Source of the DNA: an uncultured Faecalibacterium sp.
GTDB lineage: Bacteria; Bacillota; Clostridia; Oscillospirales; Ruminococcaceae
Reading direction: 5' to 3'
DNA: 64,000 bases
Assembly (NCBI GenBank): GCA_944385995.1
Contig: CALWZL010000006.1
Span: 1 to 64,000, forward strand
The translations under genes were made by a program, and so were the position numbers. This document shows, piece by piece, positions 34,525-43,412 of the stretch. The notes under the pieces were generated by a model that was given only the letters and a program-made list of their open reading frames with translations, was not told the DNA's origin and ran no database searches. Every line of letters begins with the position of its first letter. The stretch's first letter is position 1.

Positions 34525-35136
34525 TCAGGTTGTGGGTGCAATCAGGTCGATGCCCTGCTGTAAGGTGTCGGCATCGATGGCGCCGGTGGCCCGGGCCACT
34601 GCATATCCTTCGGCATCGATGAAATAGGTGGTGGGCAGGGAATAAGCCCCATAGGTGATGGCCGCATCTGAGTCGGTATCATACAGCACCGGGAAGGTAT
34701 ACCCCTGCTCTTCTATGAAAGCAGACGCGCTGTCCACCGTCTCCCGGCCGCCGTCGGTCATGTTAATCATCAGGAACTGGATTTCCTCTCCCAGCTCCAG
34801 GTATTTGTCCTGGAAATCTGGCATCTCCATCTGGCAGGGGCCGCACCAGCTGGCCCAGAAATTCACCACCAGAGGCTTGCCGATGTAGTCGGACAGATGA
34901 ACCTGGTTGCCCTCCCGATCATAAACCGTGAAATCCGGCGCCAGCGCCTTTTCAGGCTCGGAGGTCTCTCCGCTGTCCGCCGTCTGCCCGCTGCCGGCCG
35001 CCTGGCTCTGGGAGGATTCCACCGTCAGCTGGTTGTGGGTGAGCCCCTTTCCCAGCCATCCATAGAGGGTGTAAGCCCCTCCCAGCAGAAGGACAAACAC
35101 CAGACCCAGTACAAATACGATTCGCTTTTTGTCCAT
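34525..35136 (-). CDS. TlpA/ResA-like membrane-anchored thioredoxin
   Basis: 203 residues. A signal-anchor helix (about 5-28) leads to a Ser/Gln/Gly linker and then a thioredoxin-fold domain with W97-CGPC and the cis-proline loop YSLPTTYFID. Extracytoplasmic, reducing disulfides on secreted or membrane proteins. Last gene of the minus-strand set trxA-trxB-DUF6132-ccdA-tlpA; its electrons would come through CcdA. Start at 35136, 10 bases after ccdA, behind AGGCAGG. Confidence 0.85.
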   Translation of the reverse strand: MDKKRIVFVLGLVFVLLLGGAYTLYGWLGKGLTHNQLTVESSQSQAAGSGQTADSGETSEPEKALAPDFTVYDREGNQVHLSDYIGKPLVVNFWASWCGPCQMEMPDFQDKYLELGEEIQFLMINMTDGGRETVDSASAFIEEQGYTFPVLYDTDSDAAITYGAYSLPTTYFIDAEGYAVARATGAIDADTLQQGIDLIAPTT

Positions 35137-35146
35137 GCCTGCCTCC

Positions 35147-35809
35147 TTAGCTCAGCAGGGCCAGCAGCCGGCCCAGGGTTCCGGTGGCCATCAGAACGCC
35201 GATGAACACCAGCAGTCCGCCCGAAAGGGCATTGATGACCCCATAATGGCGTTTGATCCAGTCAAAGGCCGATTTCAGATAGTCGATCAATACGGCGCTG
35301 AGGACAAAGGGAATCCCCAGGCCCAGGGAGTAGGCCAGCAGCATCAGCACCCCCTGGACCACATGGCCCTGCTGGGAAGCCAGCGCCAGAGCCGAGCCCA
35401 GGAACGCCCCCACGCAGGGGGTCCAGCCCACCGAGAAGATGACGCCGAACACCAGCGCCTGGAAAAAGCCCATGTCGCTGGTGTCCACCTGATGGCGGCT
35501 GCCCTGAAACAGGTTCAGCCGGAACACCCCCAAAAAGTGGAGGCCGAAGAAAATCACCACCAGACCCGACACCAGGTTCACGGCGGTCTGGTACTCCCGC
35601 AGGAAACCGCCCACCGTCCCGGCCAGAGCGCCCATGGCCACAAACACCAGGGTAAAACCGGCGACAAAGCCGAGGGCCCCGGTGAGGGTCTTGCGGACGG
35701 TGCGCTCCCCGCCCCCTGCAAAATAGGAGATGTAGATGGGGAGCATGGGCAAAAGACAGGGGGAAATGAAGGTGATGATCCCTTCCAGAAACGAAATCAC
35801 ATATTGCAC
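35147..35809 (-). CDS. ccdA: CcdA-type thiol electron transporter
   Basis: 220 residues, six membrane helices. Two conserved cysteines lie in ITFISPCLLPMLP and SVGWTPCVGAF, the CcdA/DsbD transmembrane pair that carries reducing power from cytoplasmic thioredoxin to outside. GTG at 35809 (VQYVISFLEG) is chosen because the frame upstream overlaps the DUF6132 gene; GTG at 35800 is an alternative. It overlaps that gene's end by 13 bases, so translation is coupled. Central membrane step of the thiol-redox operon. Confidence 0.85.
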   Translation of the reverse strand: MQYVISFLEGIITFISPCLLPMLPIYISYFAGGGERTVRKTLTGALGFVAGFTLVFVAMGALAGTVGGFLREYQTAVNLVSGLVVIFFGLHFLGVFRLNLFQGSRHQVDTSDMGFFQALVFGVIFSVGWTPCVGAFLGSALALASQQGHVVQGVLMLLAYSLGLGIPFVLSAVLIDYLKSAFDWIKRHYGVINALSGGLLVFIGVLMATGTLGRLLALLS

Positions 35810-36009
35810 TGGCCGCCGCACCCCGTTCCGAATATACCGGACAGCAGCCAGCCCACCAGGCCCATATAGGCCATGGAGGTAAAGGGGCTGGAAGTGATGA
35901 TGCAGCTGCCGGTGGGACAGCCTGCCACCAGATAGTAGCCCAGGCCCACCAGTGCCCCGCCCAGGGTAAAGAGAGCGGGTTTCATCCATTTTCGGGCTTT
36001 TTCCTTCAT
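35797..36009 (-). CDS. DUF6132-like small membrane protein
   Basis: 70 residues. Two hydrophobic helices (about 12-28 and 43-60) flank the conserved loop CPTGSCIITSSP. A second cysteine group, GTGCGGQC, lies at the end. The Cys pairs suggest a redox or metal role. ATG at 36009 follows AGGAGG at ideal distance, just after the trxB stop. Placed between thioredoxin reductase and CcdA, it is probably part of the transmembrane thiol relay. Confidence 0.75.
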   Translation of the reverse strand: MKEKARKWMKPALFTLGGALVGLGYYLVAGCPTGSCIITSSPFTSMAYMGLVGWLLSGIFGTGCGGQCNM

Positions 36010-36010
36010 A

Positions 36011-36940
36011 TCAGGCACCTCCTGCCAGATACTCCTCCGCCATATGGACTGCCACAGCCCCGTCGGCCACAGCGGTCACCACCTGACGGAGGGGTTTGGT
36101 CCGCACATCTCCCACGGCGAAGACGCCGGGGATGTTGGTTCGGGTTGTCTCGTCTGCCATGATATAGCCGCTCCGGTCCAGTTCCAGCTGGCCTTCCACC
36201 AGTTCGGTGGCGGGCTTGCGGCCGATGCTGACAAACACCGCATCGCAGGCCAGATCGGTCTCGGCGCCGGTGACGGTGTCCTTCAGCCGGACCCCGGTCA
36301 GCTCTTCCCCGTGGAGCAGGGCCGACACGGTGCTGTTCCAGCGGAACTCCAGATTTTGGGTTTTCATCAGGGGCTCGTGATAGACCTTGGTGGCCCGCAG
36401 GGCGTCCCTGCGGTGGACCAGGATCACTTTTTTGGCAATGCGGCTGAGGATCAAAGCGTCTGCGGCGGCGGAATTGCCGCCGCCCACCACCACGACGGTT
36501 TTGTCCTTGTACCGCATCCCGTCACAGGCGGCACAGTAGGCCACCCCGCGGCCCACCAGGGCCGCTTCATCCGGCAGGCCCAGCTCCCGGGGATTGGCTC
36601 CGGTGGCAAAGGCAACCGTCCTGGCATAGAAGACTCCCTCACTGGTGTGGAGCACCTTGGGCGAAGCGGTCAGGTCCAGCCGTTCCACCTCGGCGTATTC
36701 GGTGGCGGCGCCGAACGTTTCGGCCTGCCGCTGCATCTGTTCCGCCAGGGTAAAGCCGTCGATCCCCTCCTCAAAGCCGGGATAGTTGTCGATCTGCTCG
36801 GTCAGGGCCATCTGACCGCCGGCCGACAGCTTTTCCAGCACCAGCGTGGTCAGACCGGCCCGGGCGGCATAGAGGGCCGCCGTATAGCCTGCCGGCCCGC
36901 CGCCCACAACGATCATATCGTAGACAGGACGTTCGCCCAT
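36011..36940 (-). CDS. trxB: Thioredoxin reductase
   Basis: 309 residues. FAD-binding GGGPAGYTAALYAARAG near the start, the redox pair in YCAACDG (C136, C139), the NAD(P)H Gly-rich VVVVGGGNSAAADALILSRIA, and the FAD end motif GVFAVGDVRTKPLRQVVTAVADG. All are in the order of bacterial low-molecular-weight TrxB. It transfers electrons from NADPH to the TrxA encoded 18 bases upstream. Start at 36940 follows AAGGAGG. Second gene of the operon. Confidence 0.9.
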   Translation of the reverse strand: MGERPVYDMIVVGGGPAGYTAALYAARAGLTTLVLEKLSAGGQMALTEQIDNYPGFEEGIDGFTLAEQMQRQAETFGAATEYAEVERLDLTASPKVLHTSEGVFYARTVAFATGANPRELGLPDEAALVGRGVAYCAACDGMRYKDKTVVVVGGGNSAAADALILSRIAKKVILVHRRDALRATKVYHEPLMKTQNLEFRWNSTVSALLHGEELTGVRLKDTVTGAETDLACDAVFVSIGRKPATELVEGQLELDRSGYIMADETTRTNIPGVFAVGDVRTKPLRQVVTAVADGAVAVHMAEEYLAGGA

Positions 36941-36958
36941 GGTTCACACCTCCTTGTG

Positions 36959-37282
36959 TTACTTTGCCAGAGCTCCCTGGATGAACTGCTCGATGGCTGC
37001 TTTGGAGCCGGGGCCCACCACAGAATCCACCATCTTGCCCTCCTTGTAGAGGACCAGGGTGGGGATGGAAGTCACCTTGGCGTCTTTTGCCAGCTGGGGC
37101 ACCTCGTCCACATTGACTTTGGCCACCACCAGCTCCTCGCCGTATTTGTCTGCAATTTGCTCGTAGGCAGGGGCCAGCCGGCGGCAGTGGCCGCACCAGG
37201 GTGCCCAGAAGTCCACCAGCACCGGCTTGGTGCCGGCGGCCATTTCGTTGAACTGTTCCAGATTGAGATTGATGGCTGCCAT
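36959..37282 (-). CDS. trxA: Thioredoxin with WCGHC active site
   Basis: 107 residues, the standard thioredoxin length. The active site reads W29-CGHC-33 rather than WCGPC; the cis-proline is in SIPTLVLYK. A His in the CxxC is typical of protein disulfide isomerases and makes the disulfide more oxidising, so this may be a specialised partner of the CcdA relay rather than the housekeeping thioredoxin. ATG at 37282 follows AGGAAAGGAG; the frame to 37402 is rejected. First gene of the five-gene operon. Confidence 0.88.
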   Translation of the reverse strand: MAAINLNLEQFNEMAAGTKPVLVDFWAPWCGHCRRLAPAYEQIADKYGEELVVAKVNVDEVPQLAKDAKVTSIPTLVLYKEGKMVDSVVGPGSKAAIEQFIQGALAK

Positions 37283-37399
37283 ATGGGTCAGCTCCTTTCC
37301 TGATTCGATCCAAAGGGGTGAATTGATTTGGTTGATGAAACAAGTATACCCGAAAACGCCCCTTGGTTCTGTGACAGCATCACCAAATACTGGAACCAA

Positions 37400-37430
37400 C
37401 AAAAAGCCGCACCCGGCCGGGTGCGGCTTT
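37400..37430 (-). terminator. Terminator of the GH2-GtrA-GH3 operon
   Basis: AAAGCCGCACCCGG / CCGGGTGCGGCTTT perfect stem, with TTG after it on the minus strand. It lies 8 bases past the GH3 stop. Confidence 0.85.
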
Positions 37431-37437
37431 GGCGTAT

Positions 37438-39876
37438 TCAGCTGTTTTTCAGCCTTTTTTCCAGGCTGCGGTTCTGCACCAGATTCCAGAGAAAGGCCGC
37501 CAGGGTCCGCAGCAGGCCGATGATCCAGAATCCCCGGGCCTCCATCACCAGACCGTCCACCATTCCCATGCTGACGGCGCCGCTGGTCATCTTGGCCAGG
37601 CCCCGCAGAGGCATATTGTAGATGAACAAAAGGTTCAGGTCGGGATGTCCCCAGCGGATGCTCTTTTGCAGCATGGAGGTCAGGACGGCGCAGGCCAGCC
37701 AGCCCAGGGGGCTGCGGCCATGGTTCAGTTCCCCAAAGGTGATATTCCGGTCGATGGTCACCCGGGCGGAGGGGATGGGCCGGCCCAGCAGAGCCTCGAA
37801 GGCCTCGTCCGGCACCTGCCGCACCTGCGCGGTGCGGTAGCAGGCCAGACGGGGGTCCTGTTCCGGCACAACCGAGAGGTTCCCCTCCACCGTGATTTCC
37901 CCTTCCAGGCGGATCTCCTCGGCGCTGGCTCCCACCAGCACCTGATATCTCCCACCCTCGATTTCCCAGCGGCCGGCGGCGGTGTTCCAGAAGCGGAACG
38001 CCCTCTCATCCAGGGGCAAATCCACCCGTTTGGATGCTCCCGGTGCCAGCGTAACCCGGGCAAAGCCTTTCAGCTCCCGGGCGGGACGGTAGACGCAGCT
38101 GTCCGGCTTTGCCAGATAGAGCTGGACGATTTCGGTGCCCGGCACTTTGCCGGTGTTGGTGACGGTCAGAGAGACCCGGTCCCTTTGCACCGAAAGTTCA
38201 CGGTAGGCAAACCGGGTGTAGGACAGCCCGTACCCAAAGGGGAACAGCACCGGCTTTTGGGCCGTGACAAAATAGCGGTAGCCCACATAGAGGCCCTCCC
38301 GGTATTCCACCGTCCGTCCCTCCTGGGCAAAATGGTCGGAAGCCGGGATGTCCTCATACCGCACCGGCCAGGTCTCGGCCAGCTTGCCGCTGGGGTTGAC
38401 CTTGCCGGTCAGGGCATCGGCCAGGGCCCCTGCCCCCGCCTGTCCGCTGAGGGAGGCGTACAGCAGGGCCTGACACTGGTCCAGCCACGGCATCTCCACC
38501 GGACTTCCGGCGTGAAAAATCACCGCAATCCTGGGATTGACTTGATGGACAGCCTTCAGCAGATCGATTTGATTCTGGGCCAGCTTCATGGAAGCCCGGT
38601 CCAGTCCTTCGCTCTCCTGCACCTCGTCCAGACCCAGACAGAGAAGCACCGCGTCGGCCTTTTGCGCCAGGGCCGCGGCCCGGGCCTGTTTGGCCGCATC
38701 GGGGGCGCCGTGGCGGTCAAAGCCCGGCTCGTATCCCATCACCTGCAATCCGCTGTCCCGCAGGGCTTCCAGCAGGGTATCCACCTGGATGGCATTCACC
38801 ATGCTGGAACCCGCCCCCTGGTAACGGGGCGTCTCGGCAAAATCTCCGATCACCGCCACAGTGGTCTCGGGCGTCCAGGGCAGCAGGTCCCCCTGATTTT
38901 TCAGCAGGACCATGCTCTCTTCCGCCGCCCGGCGGGCCAAAGTGTGGTGGGCCTCCTGGTCAAAGGATGCAGGTGCGGCGTCCAGGGCCTGCCGGGTGGA
39001 GAAGATCAGGTCCAGCAGTTCCTCCACCCGGGCATCCAGGTCGGCCACCGCTATTTTTCCATCCCGGACGGCCCGCAGCAGCTCCCGAACTGCGTCCCCG
39101 CCCAGCGCCGGCATTTCCAGGGTGGACCCCATCTTGACCCCCAGGGCGTGGTCGTTGGAACCGCCCCAGTCGGTGACCACGGCCCCGTCAAATCCCCATT
39201 CTCCCCGCAGGATATCCTGGAGCAGATGCGGGTTTTCGTTGGCATAGACGCCGTTCACCCGGTTGTAGCTGGTCATGATGGTTTTGGGCCTTCCCTCCCG
39301 GACCGCGATTTCAAAGCCGGTGAGATAGAGTTCCCGGAGGGTGCGCTCGTCCAGAACCGAATCCGACACCATCCGCCGGGTTTCCTGGCTGTTGACGGCG
39401 AAATGCTTGGGACAGGCCCCGATCCCCCGGGACTGAATGCCCCGGATATAGCCCGCCGCCATCTTGCCGGAAAGCCAGGGGTCCTCCGAAAAATACTCAA
39501 AATTCCGGCCGCAGAGGGGATTGCGCTGGATGTTCAGGCCGGGGCCCAGCAGGACCCCCACCCCCTGGGCGGCGGCCTCCTCCCCCAGGGCCTGGCCGAT
39601 GGCCTCCCCCAGGGCGGGGTCCCAGCTGTTGGCCACGGCGGCGGCCGTCGGGAAACAGGTGGCCGGTTCGCTGGGGTTGAGGCCCAGGTGGTCGCTTTCC
39701 CCGGCCTGTTTGCGGACCCCATGGGGGCCGTCCGACAGCCACAGGGCGGGGATGCCGTGCCGGGGCATGGCCCGGGTCTTAAAGGTTTCGGCTCCCGAGA
39801 GAAGGGCGCATTTTTCCTCCAGGGTGAGGGCGGCGAGGATTTTGCTCCAGCGCTGTTTGGTTTTTGTCTGGCTCAT
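37438..39876 (-). CDS. Glycoside hydrolase family 3 beta-glucosidase with C-terminal extension
   Basis: 812 residues, no signal. N-terminal GH3 barrel with GPGLNIQRNPLCGRNFEYFSEDP, KHFAVNSQETRR and the nucleophile D236 in VVTDWGG. The (alpha/beta)6 domain with ESMVLLKNQGDLLPW and a fibronectin-like domain at about 590-660 (SLTVTNTGKVPGTEIVQLYL) follow. The last 100 residues form a hydrophobic helical extension (LGWLACAVLTSMLQ, GFWIIGLLRTLAAFLWNLV) seen on some Firmicutes GH3 enzymes. ATG at 39876 overlaps the gtrA-like stop (ATGA). Cytoplasmic or membrane-associated beta-glucoside hydrolysis. Confidence 0.85.
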   Translation of the reverse strand: MSQTKTKQRWSKILAALTLEEKCALLSGAETFKTRAMPRHGIPALWLSDGPHGVRKQAGESDHLGLNPSEPATCFPTAAAVANSWDPALGEAIGQALGEEAAAQGVGVLLGPGLNIQRNPLCGRNFEYFSEDPWLSGKMAAGYIRGIQSRGIGACPKHFAVNSQETRRMVSDSVLDERTLRELYLTGFEIAVREGRPKTIMTSYNRVNGVYANENPHLLQDILRGEWGFDGAVVTDWGGSNDHALGVKMGSTLEMPALGGDAVRELLRAVRDGKIAVADLDARVEELLDLIFSTRQALDAAPASFDQEAHHTLARRAAEESMVLLKNQGDLLPWTPETTVAVIGDFAETPRYQGAGSSMVNAIQVDTLLEALRDSGLQVMGYEPGFDRHGAPDAAKQARAAALAQKADAVLLCLGLDEVQESEGLDRASMKLAQNQIDLLKAVHQVNPRIAVIFHAGSPVEMPWLDQCQALLYASLSGQAGAGALADALTGKVNPSGKLAETWPVRYEDIPASDHFAQEGRTVEYREGLYVGYRYFVTAQKPVLFPFGYGLSYTRFAYRELSVQRDRVSLTVTNTGKVPGTEIVQLYLAKPDSCVYRPARELKGFARVTLAPGASKRVDLPLDERAFRFWNTAAGRWEIEGGRYQVLVGASAEEIRLEGEITVEGNLSVVPEQDPRLACYRTAQVRQVPDEAFEALLGRPIPSARVTIDRNITFGELNHGRSPLGWLACAVLTSMLQKSIRWGHPDLNLLFIYNMPLRGLAKMTSGAVSMGMVDGLVMEARGFWIIGLLRTLAAFLWNLVQNRSLEKRLKNS

Positions 39877-40442
39877 TTTTGTTTAACCTGCCCTTCGGGG
39901 AAAATGATTTTGTAGATGGGGAAATAAATCAGCATCTGAACGCCGCCGTTGATGATGGTGACCAGAATGTTGTAGACCGCCGCCGGGAAGAACCGCCGGC
40001 ACAGGGGCAGATACAGACCCATCAGGAAGCTGCACACCACCGTAATCAGCGCAAAGGCGATGATGTACCAGAAAATCTGATACCCGATGTTCCCCTTGGA
40101 GTGAAAGGTCACATTCCGCTGCATGGGGAAATTGATGCACTGGGCCAGGAACAGGGTGATGGCGAAGGCCGCAAAATACCCCATGCCGCCGGTCTCGTCG
40201 CCGGTGACGGGATAGTTAAAGACGTAGGTATCCACCGGGCCCAGCTGGAGATGGATGAGCTGGCAGGGGATGCTGCACCAGTCGGTCAGCCGGAAAAACA
40301 CCCCCGGCAGAAAGGTCAGCAGCGCATACTGAAATACCGTCACCAGCATGGAAAAGGCGTAAAATTTGATGACCTGGGCCACTGTCTTGTGTTTTTGTGA
40401 AAAGCCGTCCCACCAGCGGGCGGCGGATGCTTGGATGTTCAT
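39873..40442 (-). CDS. GtrA-like membrane protein between two glycosidases
   Basis: 189 residues, four hydrophobic helices. AQVIKFYAFSMLVTVFQYALLTFL near the start and CINFPMQRNVTFHSKGN match the GtrA family pattern (FxxxRxxTF loop). GtrA proteins normally help flip polyprenyl-linked sugars; here the gene overlaps its neighbours at both ends by 4 bases, in the middle of a GH2-GH3 operon. ATG at 40442. Its task with cytoplasmic glycosidases is unclear: sugar or lipid-sugar passage across the membrane is possible. Confidence 0.75.
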   Translation of the reverse strand: MNIQASAARWWDGFSQKHKTVAQVIKFYAFSMLVTVFQYALLTFLPGVFFRLTDWCSIPCQLIHLQLGPVDTYVFNYPVTGDETGGMGYFAAFAITLFLAQCINFPMQRNVTFHSKGNIGYQIFWYIIAFALITVVCSFLMGLYLPLCRRFFPAAVYNILVTIINGGVQMLIYFPIYKIIFPEGQVKQK

Positions 40443-42841
40443 GCTGTTTCCTCCCGGATGGCAATGTGGGCGTCGGCGGCCAGACCGTCCGAGACGGCGT
40501 GCAGCCGGACGCTGCCGCTCTCCCCGGCCTGGACAATGGCCAGGGCCTCGCCGTAATAGGTGTCGGTGACCGAGCCGGTATAATCCAGCTCATAGAAGGG
40601 GCAGGCGCTGCCCAGGCCCAGCAGTTTGCCGCCCTCCACCTCCACCGAAATCAGGGCCCGCGCCAGGGGCTTGGTGGTGCCCTCGGGGCCGGTGAACCGC
40701 AGCCGGATGTAGGCCAGATGGCCGGGCGCCACCGTCCCGCGCTCCGGCTCTGCCCGCAGGCAGGTCTCGCTGCCGGCGGTCACCAGGCTGGTGCGGCCGG
40801 TTTCATGGCCCTCCGGGTCCCGGGCGATGGCCTCCAGGACGCCGTTTTGGTAGGTCACCGCAAACCGGGCGATGCAGTCGTTTTTCATGGCTTTCCGGGC
40901 AATGGTCCTGCCGTTCAGCACCAGTTCCACCTGGGCGGCCCGGGCATAAACCTCCACATGGGCCTTTTTGCCCTCGCAGCCCTGCCAGCTCCAGCTGGGG
41001 ATGGCGTTGGACATCTTCCAGGCCGAGGGGCTGTGCTTGTCGCCGGTGTGGTTGACCGGGCAGACGGCGATGAAGGGCCCCTGCTCCGCTTCCAGCGCCA
41101 CCCGGGTATAGAGGGCCTCTCCCAGCGGTTTGCCGGTCAGGTCAATCCGGCCCGAACCGGCGCTGACCCAGCCCAGGCCGCCGTCAAACCGCTTGGCGTA
41201 GTCGGCATATTCCCAGGAACCCACCATCACTTCCCCCAGGTAGTCCATGCCGGCCCAGACAAAGTCCCCGATGATCCGGGGCTCTTTTTTGGCCATCTCC
41301 CGGAACCGGTAGGCGTCGTTGCAGAAGGTTTCGCTGCCCAGAATCAGCCGGCCCGGATATTTTTTCAGGTCGTGGGCATAGCGGTAGATGCCGTAGTTGT
41401 ACCCCGCAATGTCCATATTGGCGAAGGCGCCCCGGGTCTTGACATCGCAGCCGTGGAGGGTGGCGCCCCGCTTCATGAATTCATCTCCCAGCAGGCCGGC
41501 CAGATTGTTGAAGAATTGGCTGCCCACCGCCTTTTGTTTGGTGTTCTTGCCCTTGGCCCGGGCGGCCTCGGCTTTGGCCGCTTCCTTTTCGGCTTTGTCG
41601 TCGCTGTAGACCCCAAAGCCCGCCGAGGACAGGAAATTGAAAAAGATATTCACCCCGCAGGTCACCGGGCGGGTGTCGTCCAGGCCGTGGAGGAATTCGG
41701 TCATCTGCCTGGTCAGATAGATGCCCCGGGGCTGGGCCGTCTCGCTGACCTCATTGCCGGTGGAATAGAGAATCACGCAGGGATGATTGTAGTCCTTGTT
41801 GACCATGTCGGTCAGGTCCTGTTTCCACCAGGCGCCGAAAAACTCGGTGTAGTCGTAGCGGGTCTTGTGGATGTACCAGTGGTCGATGTACTCGTCCATC
41901 ACCAGCATGCCCTGCCGGTCACAGGCCTCCAGCAGCGCCTTGGAACAGGGATTGTGGGCCGAGCGGATGGCGTTGTAGCCGGTCTCCTTCAGGAGGCGGA
42001 CCTTCCGCTCCACCGCGTCGGGATAGCAGGCCGCCCCCAACAGGCCGTTGTCGTGGTGGATGCAGGCCCCCTGCAGCAGGCAGCGTTCGCCGTTCAGCAG
42101 CAGGCCCTGCTGGCCCCAGGACAGAGTCCGCAGGCCGAAGGTGGTCTCGTGGACATCCCCGCCGAAATGCACCCGGCAGGTGTACAGCTGGGGGTCTTCC
42201 GGGCTCCAGGGCCGGGCCCCGGGCAGGGTCAGAATCACCTTGCCCTGGTCCGCCTCGCCGGAGGCCAGCATGGTGTCCCCGTCCAGCACTTCGGCCCGCA
42301 GGGCGCCCTGTCCGCGGGTCCGGGCGGTGATTTCCACCCGGGCCGGGTCCAGGGAGAGGGTGCGGACCCGCACCCCGTCGGGCAGGATGCAGCCCCCCTG
42401 TTCCGCCGTCCAGAGGATCACCGGCCGGTAGATGCCGGCCCCCGAGTACCAGCGGCTGTTGGGCTGGTCGGCGTTGCGGGCAATCACTTCCAGGAGGTTG
42501 TCGGCGTCGGGCTTGAGCTTGCCGGTGAGGTCCAGATAAAAGTTGGTGTAGCCGTAGGGGCGGAAAGCCAGCTTTTCCCCGTTCAGCCAGACTTCCGCTT
42601 TGCGGTAGACTCCCTCAAATTCCAGGATCATCTGCCGGGCGGCCTGGTCGGCGGTGGGATGCAGGGTCTTTTCATAGATATAATCAAATCCCTCGTACCA
42701 GCCGGTGTTGGTGCCGCCGGGGGCGGTCTCGCTCTTGGGCTCAGCCAGCATGGCGTCGTGGGGGATGGTCACCGGCTGGCCGGGGCCGGGCTGGTCCAGA
42801 TGCCGGCAGGTCCAGCCGGTATGCAGTGTAATGGGTTTCAT
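40439..42841 (-). CDS. Glycoside hydrolase family 2 (beta-galactosidase type)
   Basis: 800 residues, no signal. Jelly-roll start (MKPITLHTGWTCRHLDQPG; WLNGEKLAFRPYGYTNFYLDL), an immunoglobulin-like domain, then the TIM barrel with acid/base E364 in STGNEVSE and nucleophile E504 in LILGSETF. A Lys/Ala-rich insert (EKEAAKAEAARAKGKNTK) sits inside the barrel at about residue 415-435. Two further beta domains follow. ATG at 42841 follows AAAGGAAAGGA. First gene of the GH2-GtrA-GH3 operon. Confidence 0.85.
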   Translation of the reverse strand: MKPITLHTGWTCRHLDQPGPGQPVTIPHDAMLAEPKSETAPGGTNTGWYEGFDYIYEKTLHPTADQAARQMILEFEGVYRKAEVWLNGEKLAFRPYGYTNFYLDLTGKLKPDADNLLEVIARNADQPNSRWYSGAGIYRPVILWTAEQGGCILPDGVRVRTLSLDPARVEITARTRGQGALRAEVLDGDTMLASGEADQGKVILTLPGARPWSPEDPQLYTCRVHFGGDVHETTFGLRTLSWGQQGLLLNGERCLLQGACIHHDNGLLGAACYPDAVERKVRLLKETGYNAIRSAHNPCSKALLEACDRQGMLVMDEYIDHWYIHKTRYDYTEFFGAWWKQDLTDMVNKDYNHPCVILYSTGNEVSETAQPRGIYLTRQMTEFLHGLDDTRPVTCGVNIFFNFLSSAGFGVYSDDKAEKEAAKAEAARAKGKNTKQKAVGSQFFNNLAGLLGDEFMKRGATLHGCDVKTRGAFANMDIAGYNYGIYRYAHDLKKYPGRLILGSETFCNDAYRFREMAKKEPRIIGDFVWAGMDYLGEVMVGSWEYADYAKRFDGGLGWVSAGSGRIDLTGKPLGEALYTRVALEAEQGPFIAVCPVNHTGDKHSPSAWKMSNAIPSWSWQGCEGKKAHVEVYARAAQVELVLNGRTIARKAMKNDCIARFAVTYQNGVLEAIARDPEGHETGRTSLVTAGSETCLRAEPERGTVAPGHLAYIRLRFTGPEGTTKPLARALISVEVEGGKLLGLGSACPFYELDYTGSVTDTYYGEALAIVQAGESGSVRLHAVSDGLAADAHIAIREETA

Positions 42842-42995
42842 GGCATGTCCTTTCCTTTTGGGTCTGTCCCCTGAAACAACAGGGCGCCGGTCCGGGAACC
42901 CCGGGTCTGTCTGCTGCACCCGAAGTCCCCGCCGGCGCCCCGCTTCCGGCCTTGGAAACAGGCCGGGCTTTTTCAGGGTGACAAGATGGAGAAAA

Positions 42996-43409
42996 TCAAT
43001 CCTTGTCAGCCGAGAACGCAGCTACCAGATCCGCAAGGATGGCCACCAGGTATCCGGCGATGCCCACCAGCGACAGCTGGAAGGCGGTCTCCTCCGAGGC
43101 CGGGTAGTTGACAGGGATGAAATAGATATCCGCTGCCAGAGAGGTGCGGCCCAGCGCAAAGAAGATCATGCCGGCGATCAGGCAAAATCCCGCGGCGAGG
43201 ATGACCAGGTCCCGGACGCCGCCGGTGGTTCTGCCCGAGGCCAGGACCGCCAGCAGGAGGACGGCGGCAACCGAACAGACCAGAACCAGGGGGCTGGGGG
43301 TGCTGCCGGTCAGATAGCCGGTCAGGGTGGTGACCAGGTAGAAAGCCAGGCCGACCAGGGCGGCGAGGACAGCCACCAGACCGGTGACGGAAATTTTCTG
43401 CTGTTTCAT
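42996..43409 (-). CDS. Four-helix membrane protein next to anchored GH3
   Basis: 137 residues with four predicted membrane helices (about 10-30, 40-58, 66-86, 109-130). The loop between helices 3 and 4 contains YFIPVNYPASEET, probably outside. ATG at 43409 lies 3 bases after the GH3 stop, so the two are made together. No family recognised. It may help insert or hold the double-anchored GH3. From its stop to the GH2 start (42842-42995) there is only a large GC-rich inverted repeat (GGGCGCCGG...CCGGCGCCC, 42890-42940). Confidence 0.65.
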   Translation of the reverse strand: MKQQKISVTGLVAVLAALVGLAFYLVTTLTGYLTGSTPSPLVLVCSVAAVLLLAVLASGRTTGGVRDLVILAAGFCLIAGMIFFALGRTSLAADIYFIPVNYPASEETAFQLSLVGIAGYLVAILADLVAAFSADKD

Positions 43410-43412
43410 AGC

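Noticed and set aside
42890..42942. Large GC-rich inverted repeat between the four-helix gene and GH2
   Set aside because: No T run on the minus strand where it would be needed; may only be a processing stem. Not enough to name it.
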